Source: Lederbergia lenta NBRC 16444 (lineage in GTDB: Bacteria; Bacillota; Bacilli; Bacillales; Bacillaceae_C). From it: 64,000 bases of DNA. A program made the position numbers and the translations under genes. The first letter of the stretch is position 1; every line of letters starts with the position of its first letter. A model generated the notes under the pieces. It did not search any database. It was given only the letters and a program-made list of their open reading frames with translations, and was not told the DNA's origin. The stretch covers positions 930,001-994,000 of the forward strand of contig NZ_BCVC01000001.1 in the NCBI RefSeq assembly GCF_001591545.1, read 5' to 3'. Positions 26,802-35,892 of this stretch are shown here, in pieces.

Positions 26802-28001
26802 ATGAAGAAAAAAATATTAATCACCTCCTTTGATTTGGCAATTGGCGGTGTGGAGCGTAGTTTAATTGGTTTATTAAATCAGTTTGACTATAGCAAATAC
26901 GATGTAGATTTAATGCTTTTTAAGCATGAAGGAGAATTTTTCCCATATTTACCTTTAGAACCGCATTTGTTAGCTGAGGTACCGAAATACACTACTTTTC
27001 GAAAATCAATTAGTCAGATCACAAAGGAAGGATATTATCAGTTAGGGGTTTCAAGGGCATTAGCAAAATCAATTAGTTATTTCCACGGAAAAATAAAAAA
27101 TATTGATGAACCTGGATACTTAAACATCCAATATGGATGGGAGATGACAAGTCCTTTTTTACCAAAATTGAATAAAGAATACGATGTGGCCATAGGTTTC
27201 TTGTGGCCGCATCACTTTATAGGCAGGAAAGTAAAAGCGAAGAAAAAAATTGGCTGGATTCATACAGATTACTCAAATATTGATGTTAATAAGAACATTG
27301 AAAGTCGGATGTGGAATAAATTAGATCATATCGTCGCTGTTTCGGATGAGTGTTCACAAACCTTTTTGAAAGAATATCCGGATTTCAAAGAAAAGACTTT
27401 AGTAATCGAAAATATTCTATCTCCTACTTTTATTAAAGAGCAAGCAAACTTAGAGGTGCCAGTAGAAATTAAAAAGTCGCCCACAAAAACCACTTTAGTA
27501 ACAGTAGGACGGCTTTCACATGCAAAAGGTTTAGATCTAGCAATAAGGGCTTGTAAAAAATTGATTGATCTAGGGTACGATATTGCATGGTATGTAGTTG
27601 GATATGGTCCTCTTGAAGATACTTTAAAGAAATTAATCGATGAATTAGCTCTTCAAGATTGCTTTATTCTACTAGGTAAAAAGGTGAACCCCTATCCATA
27701 TATAAAAGCATGTAATATTTATGTTCAGCCATCAAGATATGAAGGGAAGGCAGTAACGATTCGTGAGGCACAGATTTTGGAAAAACCAGTCGTCATAACC
27801 AATTTTCCAACTGCAAAAAGCCAAGCATGTGATGAATTTGACGCGCTAATCACGCCGCTTAGTATAGATGGTATCGTCACGGGTACTCAGAGATTAATAG
27901 AGGATAGGCAGTTAAAAGAAGGCTTAATATCTAATATTAGTAAAAAAGATTATGGAAACGAGCTGGAAGTAGAAAAACTATATCAATTAATGGAAGCTTA
28001 A
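26802..28001 (+). CDS. Glycosyltransferase family 4
   Basis: 399 residues. GT-B with the N-terminal FDLAIGGVERSLIGLLNQF (GGVE acceptor loop) and a C-terminal TVGRLSHAKGLDLAI block, the usual second-domain entry, followed by PSRYEGKAVTIREAQ as donor motif. It resembles capsular and teichoic-acid-type transferases. It follows the previous gene by 19 bp. Substrate unknown. Confidence 0.85.
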   Translation: MKKKILITSFDLAIGGVERSLIGLLNQFDYSKYDVDLMLFKHEGEFFPYLPLEPHLLAEVPKYTTFRKSISQITKEGYYQLGVSRALAKSISYFHGKIKNIDEPGYLNIQYGWEMTSPFLPKLNKEYDVAIGFLWPHHFIGRKVKAKKKIGWIHTDYSNIDVNKNIESRMWNKLDHIVAVSDECSQTFLKEYPDFKEKTLVIENILSPTFIKEQANLEVPVEIKKSPTKTTLVTVGRLSHAKGLDLAIRACKKLIDLGYDIAWYVVGYGPLEDTLKKLIDELALQDCFILLGKKVNPYPYIKACNIYVQPSRYEGKAVTIREAQILEKPVVITNFPTAKSQACDEFDALITPLSIDGIVTGTQRLIEDRQLKEGLISNISKKDYGNELEVEKLYQLMEA

Positions 28002-28015
28002 GGGGTTGATCTTAC

Positions 28016-29134
28016 TTGGCTATACTTATTACGGGTGGAGCCGGCTATATTGGCAGTCATACATGTGTAGAATTATTAAGTGCAGGTTTTGAAATTATTG
28101 TCGTGGATAATTATATCAATAGTAAACCGCAGTCATTAAAGCGCGTGAGCGAGATTACTGGCAAAAGTTTTATAGTATACGAAATGGATTTGTTAGATGA
28201 GGAGAAGTTGGAGAAATTATTTACGGATAACACCATTGATGCAGTTATTCATTTAGCAGGATTAAAGTCGGTTGGCGAATCTGTTCATACCCCACTTTTG
28301 TACTATGAGTTTAATATTATTAGCACGGTAAGATTATGTAATGTAATGAAGAAATATAATGTGAAAAATTTAGTTTTTAGCTCATCAGCTACTGTATATG
28401 GTGTGCCAGAATCCATTCCGATTAATGAAAACGCACATTTAACTGCAATGAGTCCGTATGGAAGATCTAAACTGATGATTGAGGAAATCTTACGTGATCT
28501 GTATGAATCTGATCAAAGTTGGAGTATTGCGCTTTTAAGGTATTTTAATCCAGTTGGAGCCCATGAAACCGGTCTTATAGGTGAGGCACCTAACGGCATC
28601 CCTAATAATTTAATGCCCTATATTACTCAAGTGGCTGTGGGTAAATTAAAAGAATTAAACGTCTATGGTAATAGTTATCCAACGTTTGATGGTACGGGTG
28701 TAAGAGACTATATTCATGTAGTTGATCTGGCTAAGGGACATTTAAAAGCGCTTGAAAAAGTAACTGAAAAACCTGGTATAGAGGCGTACAACCTTGGAAC
28801 TGGAAAAGGATATAGTGTATTAGAAATGATCGCTGCTTTTGAGAAGGTATCAGAAAGAAATATACCGTATAAAATAACTGGTCCGCGTTCTGGTGACATT
28901 GCCGTTTGTTACGCGGATCCTGCTAAAGCAATAATAGAACTTGGTTGGACTGCCGAAAAGGGAATTGAAGAAATGTGTACAGATTCCTGGAGATGGCAAT
29001 TCAATAATCCAAATGGTTACGATGAGAAAACAAATATATTAAGTTCAGGTAATCCCCGCTTATTTACATTTAGCGGGGATTTTCCTGTTGAACTGGTAAA
29101 CGAAGCTGAGAATGCAAAAGAATTAAACTATTAG
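28016..29134 (+). CDS. galE: UDP-glucose 4-epimerase with a C-terminal read-through extension
   Basis: 372 residues. NAD-binding GGAGYIGSHT at the N-terminus, FSSSATVYG (catalytic Ser/Thr) and YGRSK (Tyr-x3-Lys) identify GalE. The start is TTG 28016 with AAGGGG upstream. Family members normally end shortly after WQ-NNPNGY; this one continues for about 35 residues, and the extra codons run through a terminator-like hairpin (29051-29081). A lost stop codon upstream of an old terminator is the simplest explanation. It supplies UDP-Gal (or UDP-GalNAc) for the polymer. Confidence 0.93.
   Translation: MAILITGGAGYIGSHTCVELLSAGFEIIVVDNYINSKPQSLKRVSEITGKSFIVYEMDLLDEEKLEKLFTDNTIDAVIHLAGLKSVGESVHTPLLYYEFNIISTVRLCNVMKKYNVKNLVFSSSATVYGVPESIPINENAHLTAMSPYGRSKLMIEEILRDLYESDQSWSIALLRYFNPVGAHETGLIGEAPNGIPNNLMPYITQVAVGKLKELNVYGNSYPTFDGTGVRDYIHVVDLAKGHLKALEKVTEKPGIEAYNLGTGKGYSVLEMIAAFEKVSERNIPYKITGPRSGDIAVCYADPAKAIIELGWTAEKGIEEMCTDSWRWQFNNPNGYDEKTNILSSGNPRLFTFSGDFPVELVNEAENAKELNY
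29051..29083 (+). other. Terminator-like hairpin inside the galE coding end
   Basis: AATCCCCGCT (29051-29060) / AGCGGGGATT (29072-29081), 10 bp, with an 11-nt loop, then TT-CC. It lies before the galE stop and upstream of six more genes of the operon. Ribosomes translating it would disrupt the stem. Confidence 0.6.
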
Positions 29135-29152
29135 CCTAGGAGTGGAAAATGA

Positions 29153-29767
29153 GTGAAAAGACTCTTAGATATTATCTGTTCCATCTTTTTATTAATCTTA
29201 TTTTTCCCACTTTTGTTGATCACCGGATTATTAATCAAAGTAATATTAGGTGGTCCAATCTTATTTAAGCAACAACGTCCTGGATTACTAGCTAGACCAT
29301 TTTATTTATACAAATTTCGCACAATGACGGATCACAGGGATCAGCAAGGAAATCTACTTCCAGACAAATTACGTCTTACTGCTTTTGGGGTATTCTTGCG
29401 AAAGAGTAGTTTAGATGAATTGCCTCAACTAATAAATGTGATTAAGGGAGATTTAAGTTTAGTAGGACCTCGCCCCTTATTAATGGATTACTTGCCACTG
29501 TACACAGAAGAACAATCCAAACGTCATTTAGTTAGACCAGGAATAACCGGTTGGGCACAGGTGAATGGACGGAATGCGATAAGTTGGGAACGAAAATTTG
29601 AATTAGATATTTGGTATGTGCAACATCAATCTCTACTTCTTGATTTAAAGATTTTATTATTAACAATAAAAAAGGTGATTTTATCAGTCGGAATAAATCA
29701 ACCGGGAAGTACTACAATGGAAAGCTTTACTGGAACAAAGTCTACAGTAAAAGAGGGACATGGATGA
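29153..29767 (+). CDS. epsL: Undecaprenyl-phosphate sugar phosphotransferase (EpsL/PglC-like)
   Basis: 204 residues. Bacterial sugar transferase with one N-terminal membrane helix (about residues 6-30), KFRTMTD near residue 58, SSLDELPQLINV and VGPRPLL, all family signatures. It starts the repeat unit by moving a sugar phosphate (expected to be a diacetamido-trideoxyhexose given EpsC/M/N) to undecaprenyl phosphate. The start is GTG 29153 after TAGGAGTGG. It overlaps epsM by 4 bp. Confidence 0.92.
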   Translation: MKRLLDIICSIFLLILFFPLLLITGLLIKVILGGPILFKQQRPGLLARPFYLYKFRTMTDHRDQQGNLLPDKLRLTAFGVFLRKSSLDELPQLINVIKGDLSLVGPRPLLMDYLPLYTEEQSKRHLVRPGITGWAQVNGRNAISWERKFELDIWYVQHQSLLLDLKILLLTIKKVILSVGINQPGSTTMESFTGTKSTVKEGHG

Positions 29768-30408
29768 AAATAGCTATCATAGGAAAAGGCGGTCATAGTA
29801 AAGTCATTCAAGATCTTATTTCTTTGCATAGTAAACTTAAAATTGTTGCTTATTTGGATGATAAATATGAGGAATTATCAAGGAAAGAAGATATATTTTT
29901 TGGACCCATATTTGCTGCAGAAATAATTAATGACATGTTTAATGAAGTGAAGTTTATTATTGCAATCGGAAATAATAAACTTAGAAGTTTGATTGTTAAT
30001 CAATTAAAACTTACCAATGTCAGTTATGTAACACTCATACACCCAACCGCAATCATCAGTACAAGCGCAAAAATAGGCGGCGGGTCAGTTGTTATGGCTC
30101 ATTCAGTAATTAACGCTGATACCCAGATTGGGGAACATGCGATTATCAATACAGCTTCCGTTATTGAACATGATAACCAATTAGGAGATTTTGTTCATAT
30201 CTCTCCTAATGCAACTTTAACTGGTGGGGTCAAAATTGAGGATGGTGTGCAGGTTGGGGCTGGGGCGACTATTATCCCTAAAATGAAAATCGGAAAATGG
30301 TCAGTTATCGGAGCAGGTGCAACAGTCATTCATTCCATCCCTCCTTTTTGTACCGCGGTAGGCGTGCCAGCAATAGTAAAAAATAATCAACTGATAGAGG
30401 GTGTTTAA
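29764..30408 (+). CDS. epsM: Sugar O/N-acetyltransferase, hexapeptide repeat (EpsM/PglD-like)
   Basis: 214 residues. The N-terminal Rossmann-like part begins MKIAIIGKGGHSKVI (PglD type), then a left-handed beta-helix of hexapeptide repeats at about residues 95-200 with the catalytic His in the NTASVIEHDNQLGDF region. It acetylates the amino sugar made by the EpsN-like protein. Its start overlaps the epsL stop and its stop abuts the epsN start, so L-M-N are one coupled unit. Confidence 0.92.
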   Translation: MKIAIIGKGGHSKVIQDLISLHSKLKIVAYLDDKYEELSRKEDIFFGPIFAAEIINDMFNEVKFIIAIGNNKLRSLIVNQLKLTNVSYVTLIHPTAIISTSAKIGGGSVVMAHSVINADTQIGEHAIINTASVIEHDNQLGDFVHISPNATLTGGVKIEDGVQVGAGATIIPKMKIGKWSVIGAGATVIHSIPPFCTAVGVPAIVKNNQLIEGV

Positions 30409-31572
30409 ATGATTGAGATAGCTAAGAAAGATAGAATTTTTCTTTCACCACCTCATTTATCAGGTAATGAAATGAAATATATGCAAGAAGCGATCGATAC
30501 GAATTGGATTGCGCCACTTGGCCCGAACGTAGATGCTTTTGAAGTAGAAATAGCAAGTTACGTAGGAGCTAAAGGAGCTGTCGCAGTTAGTTCAGGTACT
30601 GCGGCAATTCATTTAGCTCTTTCTTTATTAGAAATAAAAACGGGAGACATTGTTTTTTGTTCGAGCTTGACGTTTGTAGCAAGTGCTAATCCTATCCTCT
30701 ATCAAGGTGCGGAACCAGTTTTTATCGATTCCGAGCCGGAAACCTGGAATATGTCCCCACAAGCACTTGCAAAAGCTTTCGAAGAGGCTGCATTTGCAGG
30801 AATCTTGCCGAAAGCGGTTATCATTGTTCATTTATATGGTCAAAGTGCCAAAATGGATGAAATAACTTCCATATGTAATCAATATGACGTACCAATAATA
30901 GAGGATGCGGCTGAGTCAATCGGATCTAGTTATAAAGGAAAGCAAAGTGGCAGCTTAGGAAAACTTGGTGTGTTTTCATTTAATGGCAATAAAATTATTA
31001 CTACATCAGGAGGTGGAATGCTCGTATCAAATGATACAGTCGCTTTACAAAAGGCACGCTTTCTAGCCACGCAATCTAAAGATCCTGCACCTCATTATCA
31101 ACATAGTAAGGTTGGGTTTAATTATCGAATGAGTAATATTTTAGCAGGGATGGGAAGAGCACAGCTTGAAGTATTGGAAGAACGAATTATATCTAGAAGA
31201 TCCATTTTTTTACGTTACTATCAGGAATTATCTCACATGCCCGGTATTCACTTTATGCCTGAATTGAAAAATACAATGTCTAATCGCTGGCTTACAGCTT
31301 TAACAATTGATGAGAGTAAAACGGGGGTATCTACCGATGTTCTATTACAGGCGCTAGTGAAGGCAAATATTGAAGCTCGCCCAGTTTGGAAGCCCCTGCA
31401 TTTGCAGCCACTATTTAAGGGGATGAAATACTTTCCACATCAAGAACATCTTAATGTATCGGAACAATTATTCATGACTGGCATATGCCTGCCTTCTGGT
31501 AGCAATATGACTGAGGAAAATTTAATGAGGGTGATCGATTGTATTAAAGATGAATTAAACCAAAGGGTTTAG
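30409..31572 (+). CDS. epsN: PLP sugar aminotransferase (EpsN/PglE-like, DegT family)
   Basis: 387 residues. DegT/DnrJ/EryC1 aminotransferase with the PLP-binding Lys in FSFNGNKIITTSGGG, the VSSGTAAIHLAL cofactor phosphate pocket and EDAAES. It transaminates UDP-4-keto-6-deoxy-GlcNAc, the EpsC product, to the 4-amino sugar. With EpsC, EpsM and EpsL this gives the bacillosamine-type initiation pathway known from the B. subtilis eps locus. Confidence 0.93.
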   Translation: MIEIAKKDRIFLSPPHLSGNEMKYMQEAIDTNWIAPLGPNVDAFEVEIASYVGAKGAVAVSSGTAAIHLALSLLEIKTGDIVFCSSLTFVASANPILYQGAEPVFIDSEPETWNMSPQALAKAFEEAAFAGILPKAVIIVHLYGQSAKMDEITSICNQYDVPIIEDAAESIGSSYKGKQSGSLGKLGVFSFNGNKIITTSGGGMLVSNDTVALQKARFLATQSKDPAPHYQHSKVGFNYRMSNILAGMGRAQLEVLEERIISRRSIFLRYYQELSHMPGIHFMPELKNTMSNRWLTALTIDESKTGVSTDVLLQALVKANIEARPVWKPLHLQPLFKGMKYFPHQEHLNVSEQLFMTGICLPSGSNMTEENLMRVIDCIKDELNQRV

Positions 31573-31606
31573 GGAGTCTATCCTAAATGGATAAAGAGGT
31601 ATATAA

Positions 31607-31945
31607 ATGATAGGGAAAAATATATGTAAAATACGAAAAAAAAAGGGACTGACAATAACAGAGCTTGCAAATCGGGCTGGTATAGCCAAATCATATGTAA
31701 GTAATATTGAAAGGGATGTGAATAAGAATCCTTCTATAAATGTGATAGAAAAAATAGCCTCTGTTTTAGAAGTAGACCTTAAAACGCTAATAGATCCAGA
31801 ATCGGCTAACGAAACCAAACTACCTCAGCTTGATGCGGAATGGATTGATCTTGTAAATGAATTAAAAGAATCAGGGATCAAAAAAGAAGAAATTAAAGAA
31901 TTTAAAACGTTGCTTGAATTTATTAAGTGGCAAAATAAACAGTAG
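31607..31945 (+). CDS. SinR-family transcription regulator in the eps operon
   Basis: 112 residues. The N-terminal Xre-type helix-turn-helix (about 1-62) begins MIGKNICKIRKKKGLT with AKSYVSNIER as recognition helix, nearly the same as in SinR. The C-terminal helical segment (about 76-112), LDAEWIDLVNELKESGIKKEEIKEF, has the SinI/SinR dimerisation pattern. It is therefore a second SinR-like protein besides the one at 43017, encoded within the operon that carries SinR-type operators. Unlike SlrR it lacks a second interaction domain. It could repress, compete with or titrate SinR. Confidence 0.85.
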   Translation: MIGKNICKIRKKKGLTITELANRAGIAKSYVSNIERDVNKNPSINVIEKIASVLEVDLKTLIDPESANETKLPQLDAEWIDLVNELKESGIKKEEIKEFKTLLEFIKWQNKQ

Positions 31946-32066
31946 TAAGAGTCAATTAACGTAAACAAATATGAACATAAACAGAACTTATCTCTTGAAT
32001 GAAAATAGTCACCATGAAAATAAAATGATTCAGATATGCTAAATGTTTTTTTGGGAGGTACAAATA

Positions 32067-33053
32067 TTGGAAAATATGTTGTTGTTAGATACATCGGTTG
32101 GTTCCCTCAACAAAGGGGATGACATCATAATGAAATGTGTGAGGTATCAACTAGCGGAAATCACCAAAAGTTCATATCTCTTAACATTACCAACCCATGT
32201 ATCTCCATTTCACTGGTATCAGGTAGCAAGAAGATCGAATAGGGTTAAAATTTATAGTGAGGCAAAATATAAATTTGTCGGTGGATCCAACTTATTAACA
32301 ATGGATATGCTGACTCATTTTCCTCAGTGGAATATTAATATATTTAACTATGGTCCATTAAAAGGAAGTATTTTGGTAGGGGTTGGGGCTGGAAAAGGGA
32401 ATAAGGTAAATACTTATACCAAAATACTATATCGTAAGGTTTTATCCCAGGAATATTACCACAGTGTTCGGGATGAGAGAACAAAAAAAATTTTAAGCGA
32501 AATGGGATTTAAATCAATAAATACTGGGTGCGCAACAATGTGGTCTTTGACACCGGAATTTTGTAAGGAAATACCTGTCCATAAATCAGAATCGGTTATA
32601 TTTACACTAACTCATCATGCTAAGGATATTAAAAGCGATCAACTTTTAATAGATACACTAAATAAGAATTATAAAAATGTCTACTTTTGGGTCCAAGATT
32701 CAGATGACCTTGTTTATTTGAGGAATCTAAAACATACAGAAAATATTCAGATTGTACCACCAACTATCGATGATTATGAAACAATACTAAATACCGATAT
32801 TGATTATATTGGAACCCGCCTGCATGGAGGGATTTTTGCAATGCGACAAAAAAAACGATCAATCATTATAGGGATTGATGAGAGAGCACATGGAATGAAT
32901 GAAACATACAATTTGAATATCATTGATAGAAAAGATCTTGATAATCTTGATGTGATGATTAACTCAGAAATCAAAACAGAGGTTCAAGTGGATTTTAACG
33001 CAGTAAATAAGTGGTTTGATCAATTCAGAACAAAAAGTCATGTTCAAAATTAA
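32067..33053 (+). CDS. Polysaccharide pyruvyl transferase family protein
   Basis: 328 residues. GT-B-like pyruvyl transferase fold: the N-terminal LLLDTSVGSLNKGDDIIM and the C-terminal TRLHGGIFAMRQKKRSIII are family blocks (CsaB/EpsI/EpsO-like). It would place ketal pyruvate on a sugar, adding negative charge to the polymer. The start is TTG 32067 because GGGAGG ends 8 nt upstream; the ATG at 32043 lies before that ribosome site. It begins a more AT-rich segment after the SinR-like gene. Confidence 0.85.
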   Translation: MENMLLLDTSVGSLNKGDDIIMKCVRYQLAEITKSSYLLTLPTHVSPFHWYQVARRSNRVKIYSEAKYKFVGGSNLLTMDMLTHFPQWNINIFNYGPLKGSILVGVGAGKGNKVNTYTKILYRKVLSQEYYHSVRDERTKKILSEMGFKSINTGCATMWSLTPEFCKEIPVHKSESVIFTLTHHAKDIKSDQLLIDTLNKNYKNVYFWVQDSDDLVYLRNLKHTENIQIVPPTIDDYETILNTDIDYIGTRLHGGIFAMRQKKRSIIIGIDERAHGMNETYNLNIIDRKDLDNLDVMINSEIKTEVQVDFNAVNKWFDQFRTKSHVQN

Positions 33054-33071
33054 TTGTTTAAGAGGTGTAAG

Positions 33072-34337
33072 ATGAGGAGTATTGTGCTTGATAAAATGAA
33101 TATAAATAAAAATAAGATAGACTATTATTTTAGTATAGAAGGGAAAATACAAAAATATTTTAACAAGAAAAATTATTTGTTTTTTGAATATAATCATAAT
33201 ATTTCTAGTCTTCCTAAAAGCATTTTAGCCATACCATTTGTTGCCAATATAGCTCCTCTTGCTTGGATTACTGATTCAACAATAAAGGTTAATGAATTGG
33301 ATAAATCATTCTATGATTGCCTAAGTAAGATAAAAAAGGCTTACCAAAATATGTATCCCAATGTTTCTTTTAAAGGGAAAATAATTGTTGAAAATATCGT
33401 TTGTAATTCTTATATTCCGCAATATGAAGCCGCACAGTTATTTAGCGGAGGACTAGATGCGCTTGCTACATATATTAGAATAAAAGAAAAAAATCCATTA
33501 TTGATAACAGAATATGGTTGGCATAAAGAAAAGACGGAAGAGAATGCAGTGTGGGAAAAGGATAAAACCAATGTTGTTGGTTTTGCTATTCGGAATGAGT
33601 TAGAAAATATTTTAATACATTCAAATTATGGAACCTTTATAAAAGCGCAAAGAATAGACAGCGATTTTCAGAGAAAATTAGGAGATTCGTGGTGGCATGG
33701 TCTTCATCATGGCTTAGCAATTATTACTGCTGCTATTCCAACTGCGTTTAAATTTAAGGTTGAGTGTATTTATATAGCAAGTTCCTACTTCGAGGGTTAT
33801 AAAGCAAAATGTGCATCAGATCCAACAGTAGACAATAATATTAGATTTGCATCGGGTAAAGTATTTCATGATGGATATGAGATTAATAGGCAGGATAAAG
33901 TAAAAATAGTAGTCGATTACTATTCGAAAATGAAAGAATTAGCAAATCTCAGAGTGTGCTTCCGAAAAGAGGAGAATTGCTGTAACTGTGAGAAATGCGT
34001 AAGGACTATTTTAGGGATCGTCGCTGAAGGTAAAAATCCTAGTAATTTTGGATTTAATATTCCGGAAGATTTATCAATACATGTGCAAAGCTTTTTGGAG
34101 GAAAATGTAAAATACTTTACTCCAGCTAGGGTGATGCAGTGGAATTTGGCCAAAAGCAGAATGGAGGAAAATCAACATAATATCTTATATCAGGATTTGC
34201 TAAGATGGTTTTTACATTATAATTTTGTCAAAGAGAGAAAAAAATCATTATTAAAATATAGGGTAACTAAGTTTCTACCAATTGTAAAAAGAAGGATTAG
34301 TATAGGAATAAAAAAAATGATTGCTGAAAATAGGTAA
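33072..34337 (+). CDS. PP-loop ATP-pyrophosphatase-like protein of unknown function
   Basis: 421 residues. It has a PP-loop motif SGGLDA at residues 125-130, as in QueC, asparagine synthetases and tRNA-modifying enzymes, and a Cys cluster Cys303, Cys304, Cys306, Cys309 (CCNCEKC) like the zinc site of QueC. Such proteins activate a carboxylate or similar group with ATP. No queuosine gene is nearby; the neighbours are a pyruvyl transferase and a flippase, so it may modify a sugar or lipid-linked intermediate. ATG 33072 has AGAGGTG upstream. The exact role is not known to me. Confidence 0.7.
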   Translation: MRSIVLDKMNINKNKIDYYFSIEGKIQKYFNKKNYLFFEYNHNISSLPKSILAIPFVANIAPLAWITDSTIKVNELDKSFYDCLSKIKKAYQNMYPNVSFKGKIIVENIVCNSYIPQYEAAQLFSGGLDALATYIRIKEKNPLLITEYGWHKEKTEENAVWEKDKTNVVGFAIRNELENILIHSNYGTFIKAQRIDSDFQRKLGDSWWHGLHHGLAIITAAIPTAFKFKVECIYIASSYFEGYKAKCASDPTVDNNIRFASGKVFHDGYEINRQDKVKIVVDYYSKMKELANLRVCFRKEENCCNCEKCVRTILGIVAEGKNPSNFGFNIPEDLSIHVQSFLEENVKYFTPARVMQWNLAKSRMEENQHNILYQDLLRWFLHYNFVKERKKSLLKYRVTKFLPIVKRRISIGIKKMIAENR

Positions 34338-34350
34338 GGCTGGGAATACT

Positions 34351-35892
34351 ATGAGAATACAAAATTCAGTAATGAATATGTTCTTTGGATTATCAGGACA
34401 ATTTATTAGTATGATCATGAGTTTCATCGTCCGTACGGTGTTTATCTATACGCTGGGTATTGAATATTTGGGAGTAGACGGTCTTTTTTCTAGTATATTA
34501 ATTATGTTATCACTTGCTAACTTAGGGTTTGATACTGCAATGGTTTACAGTTTGTATAGGCCTTTAGCTGAAAAGGATAAGTACAAAATACAGGCTCTGA
34601 TGAACCTGTATAAAAAGGCATATAGAATCATAGGGTTCATTGTTTTACTAATAGGTTTGTTACTGATACCGTTTCTTCCCTACATTATGAATGGGTCTAC
34701 TAATATTGAACATATACACATTATTTATATGTTATTCTTGATCCAATCTGCTTCTTCTTATTATTTTGTATACAAACAGTCTATTATAATAGCAGATCAA
34801 CGCAATCATATTATTTCAAAAATTCACAGCGTATTTATTATTATCTCGAATTTTGTGCAAATTATAATTTTGCTTTCAGTAGGAAATTATATAGTAGTAC
34901 TAAGTATGCAATTAGTGTTTAGAATAATTGAAAATGCTTATATTGCAAAAAAAGCTACCAGATTATATCCATTCTTAAAAGAAAAAAATACTGCAAAGCT
35001 ATCTAAAAAGGATAGTAAACTGTTTTATGAAAACCTATATTCCCTATTTTTGTATAAAATAAGTGGTGTTGTAATTAATGGAACGGATAATATTGTAATC
35101 TCTCTATTTATTGGCATTACATATGTAGGGATTTACTCAAATTATCTATTAATTATTACTACATTATCTACATTACTGGGATATGTGTTTTATTCTGTTA
35201 CTGCAAGTGTTGGAAATTTGGTTGTTACTGAAAGTCTTGATAAGAAGTACTTTATTTTTCGAGTAATTAACTTTTTGAATTTTTGGATTTTTGGATTCTG
35301 CACAGTTTGTCTATGGAATTTGTTAAATCCATTTATCACAATATGGCTTGGTGAACAATATGTATTTAATAAATTTGTAGTTTTTGCGATAGTATTAAAT
35401 TTTTTTACTGCCGGTATGCAGAATGCCTCTACCACTTTTAGGGAAACTACAGGCTTATTTAAAAAAGGGAAATACAGACCTATATTAGCAGCAGGAATAA
35501 ATATAGTTGTTTCAATCATTCTTGCGAAACAAATAGGAATTGCCGGTGTTTTTTTAGGCACTGTTATCAGTAGGCTTTGTACTTATTTTTGGTACGATCC
35601 GTACGTCATTTTTAAATATGTATTTCAAAAGTCTGTAGGAATACATTTCGTTAAATATATTTTATTTACATTTATTGTGGTTTTTGCTTCATTTGTTACT
35701 GATTTGCTCGCTAGTAATATATTCCTTCATCAGAAGTTTGTAAATTTTGCACTAAGATGTATTCTGTGTGTAAGCATCCTGAATATAATTGTGTATTTCT
35801 TATTTAGGAATTCTGAAGAATTCAAGTATTTATTAGACATTATGAAAAAGATTAAAAATAAACTGTTTGTTAAAAAGTCATATAATATGTAG
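34351..35892 (+). CDS. Polysaccharide flippase (Wzx/EpsK-like, MATE superfamily)
   Basis: 513 residues with about 12-14 predicted membrane helices. The N-terminal MRIQNSVMNMFFGLSGQF and GIEYLGVDGLFSSIL block is typical of Wzx-type oligosaccharide flippases. It would turn the lipid-linked repeat outward for the EpsG-like polymerase. ATG 34351 was chosen; the open frame extends to TTG 34321 within the previous gene. It is the last gene of the operon, followed by a long stretch without genes. Confidence 0.88.
   Translation: MRIQNSVMNMFFGLSGQFISMIMSFIVRTVFIYTLGIEYLGVDGLFSSILIMLSLANLGFDTAMVYSLYRPLAEKDKYKIQALMNLYKKAYRIIGFIVLLIGLLLIPFLPYIMNGSTNIEHIHIIYMLFLIQSASSYYFVYKQSIIIADQRNHIISKIHSVFIIISNFVQIIILLSVGNYIVVLSMQLVFRIIENAYIAKKATRLYPFLKEKNTAKLSKKDSKLFYENLYSLFLYKISGVVINGTDNIVISLFIGITYVGIYSNYLLIITTLSTLLGYVFYSVTASVGNLVVTESLDKKYFIFRVINFLNFWIFGFCTVCLWNLLNPFITIWLGEQYVFNKFVVFAIVLNFFTAGMQNASTTFRETTGLFKKGKYRPILAAGINIVVSIILAKQIGIAGVFLGTVISRLCTYFWYDPYVIFKYVFQKSVGIHFVKYILFTFIVVFASFVTDLLASNIFLHQKFVNFALRCILCVSILNIIVYFLFRNSEEFKYLLDIMKKIKNKLFVKKSYNM

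Noticed and set aside
31567-31586. TTTAGG / CCTAAA hairpin after epsN as a terminator
   Set aside because: Short stem without T tract; the SinR-like gene starts 20 bp later and is probably co-transcribed.
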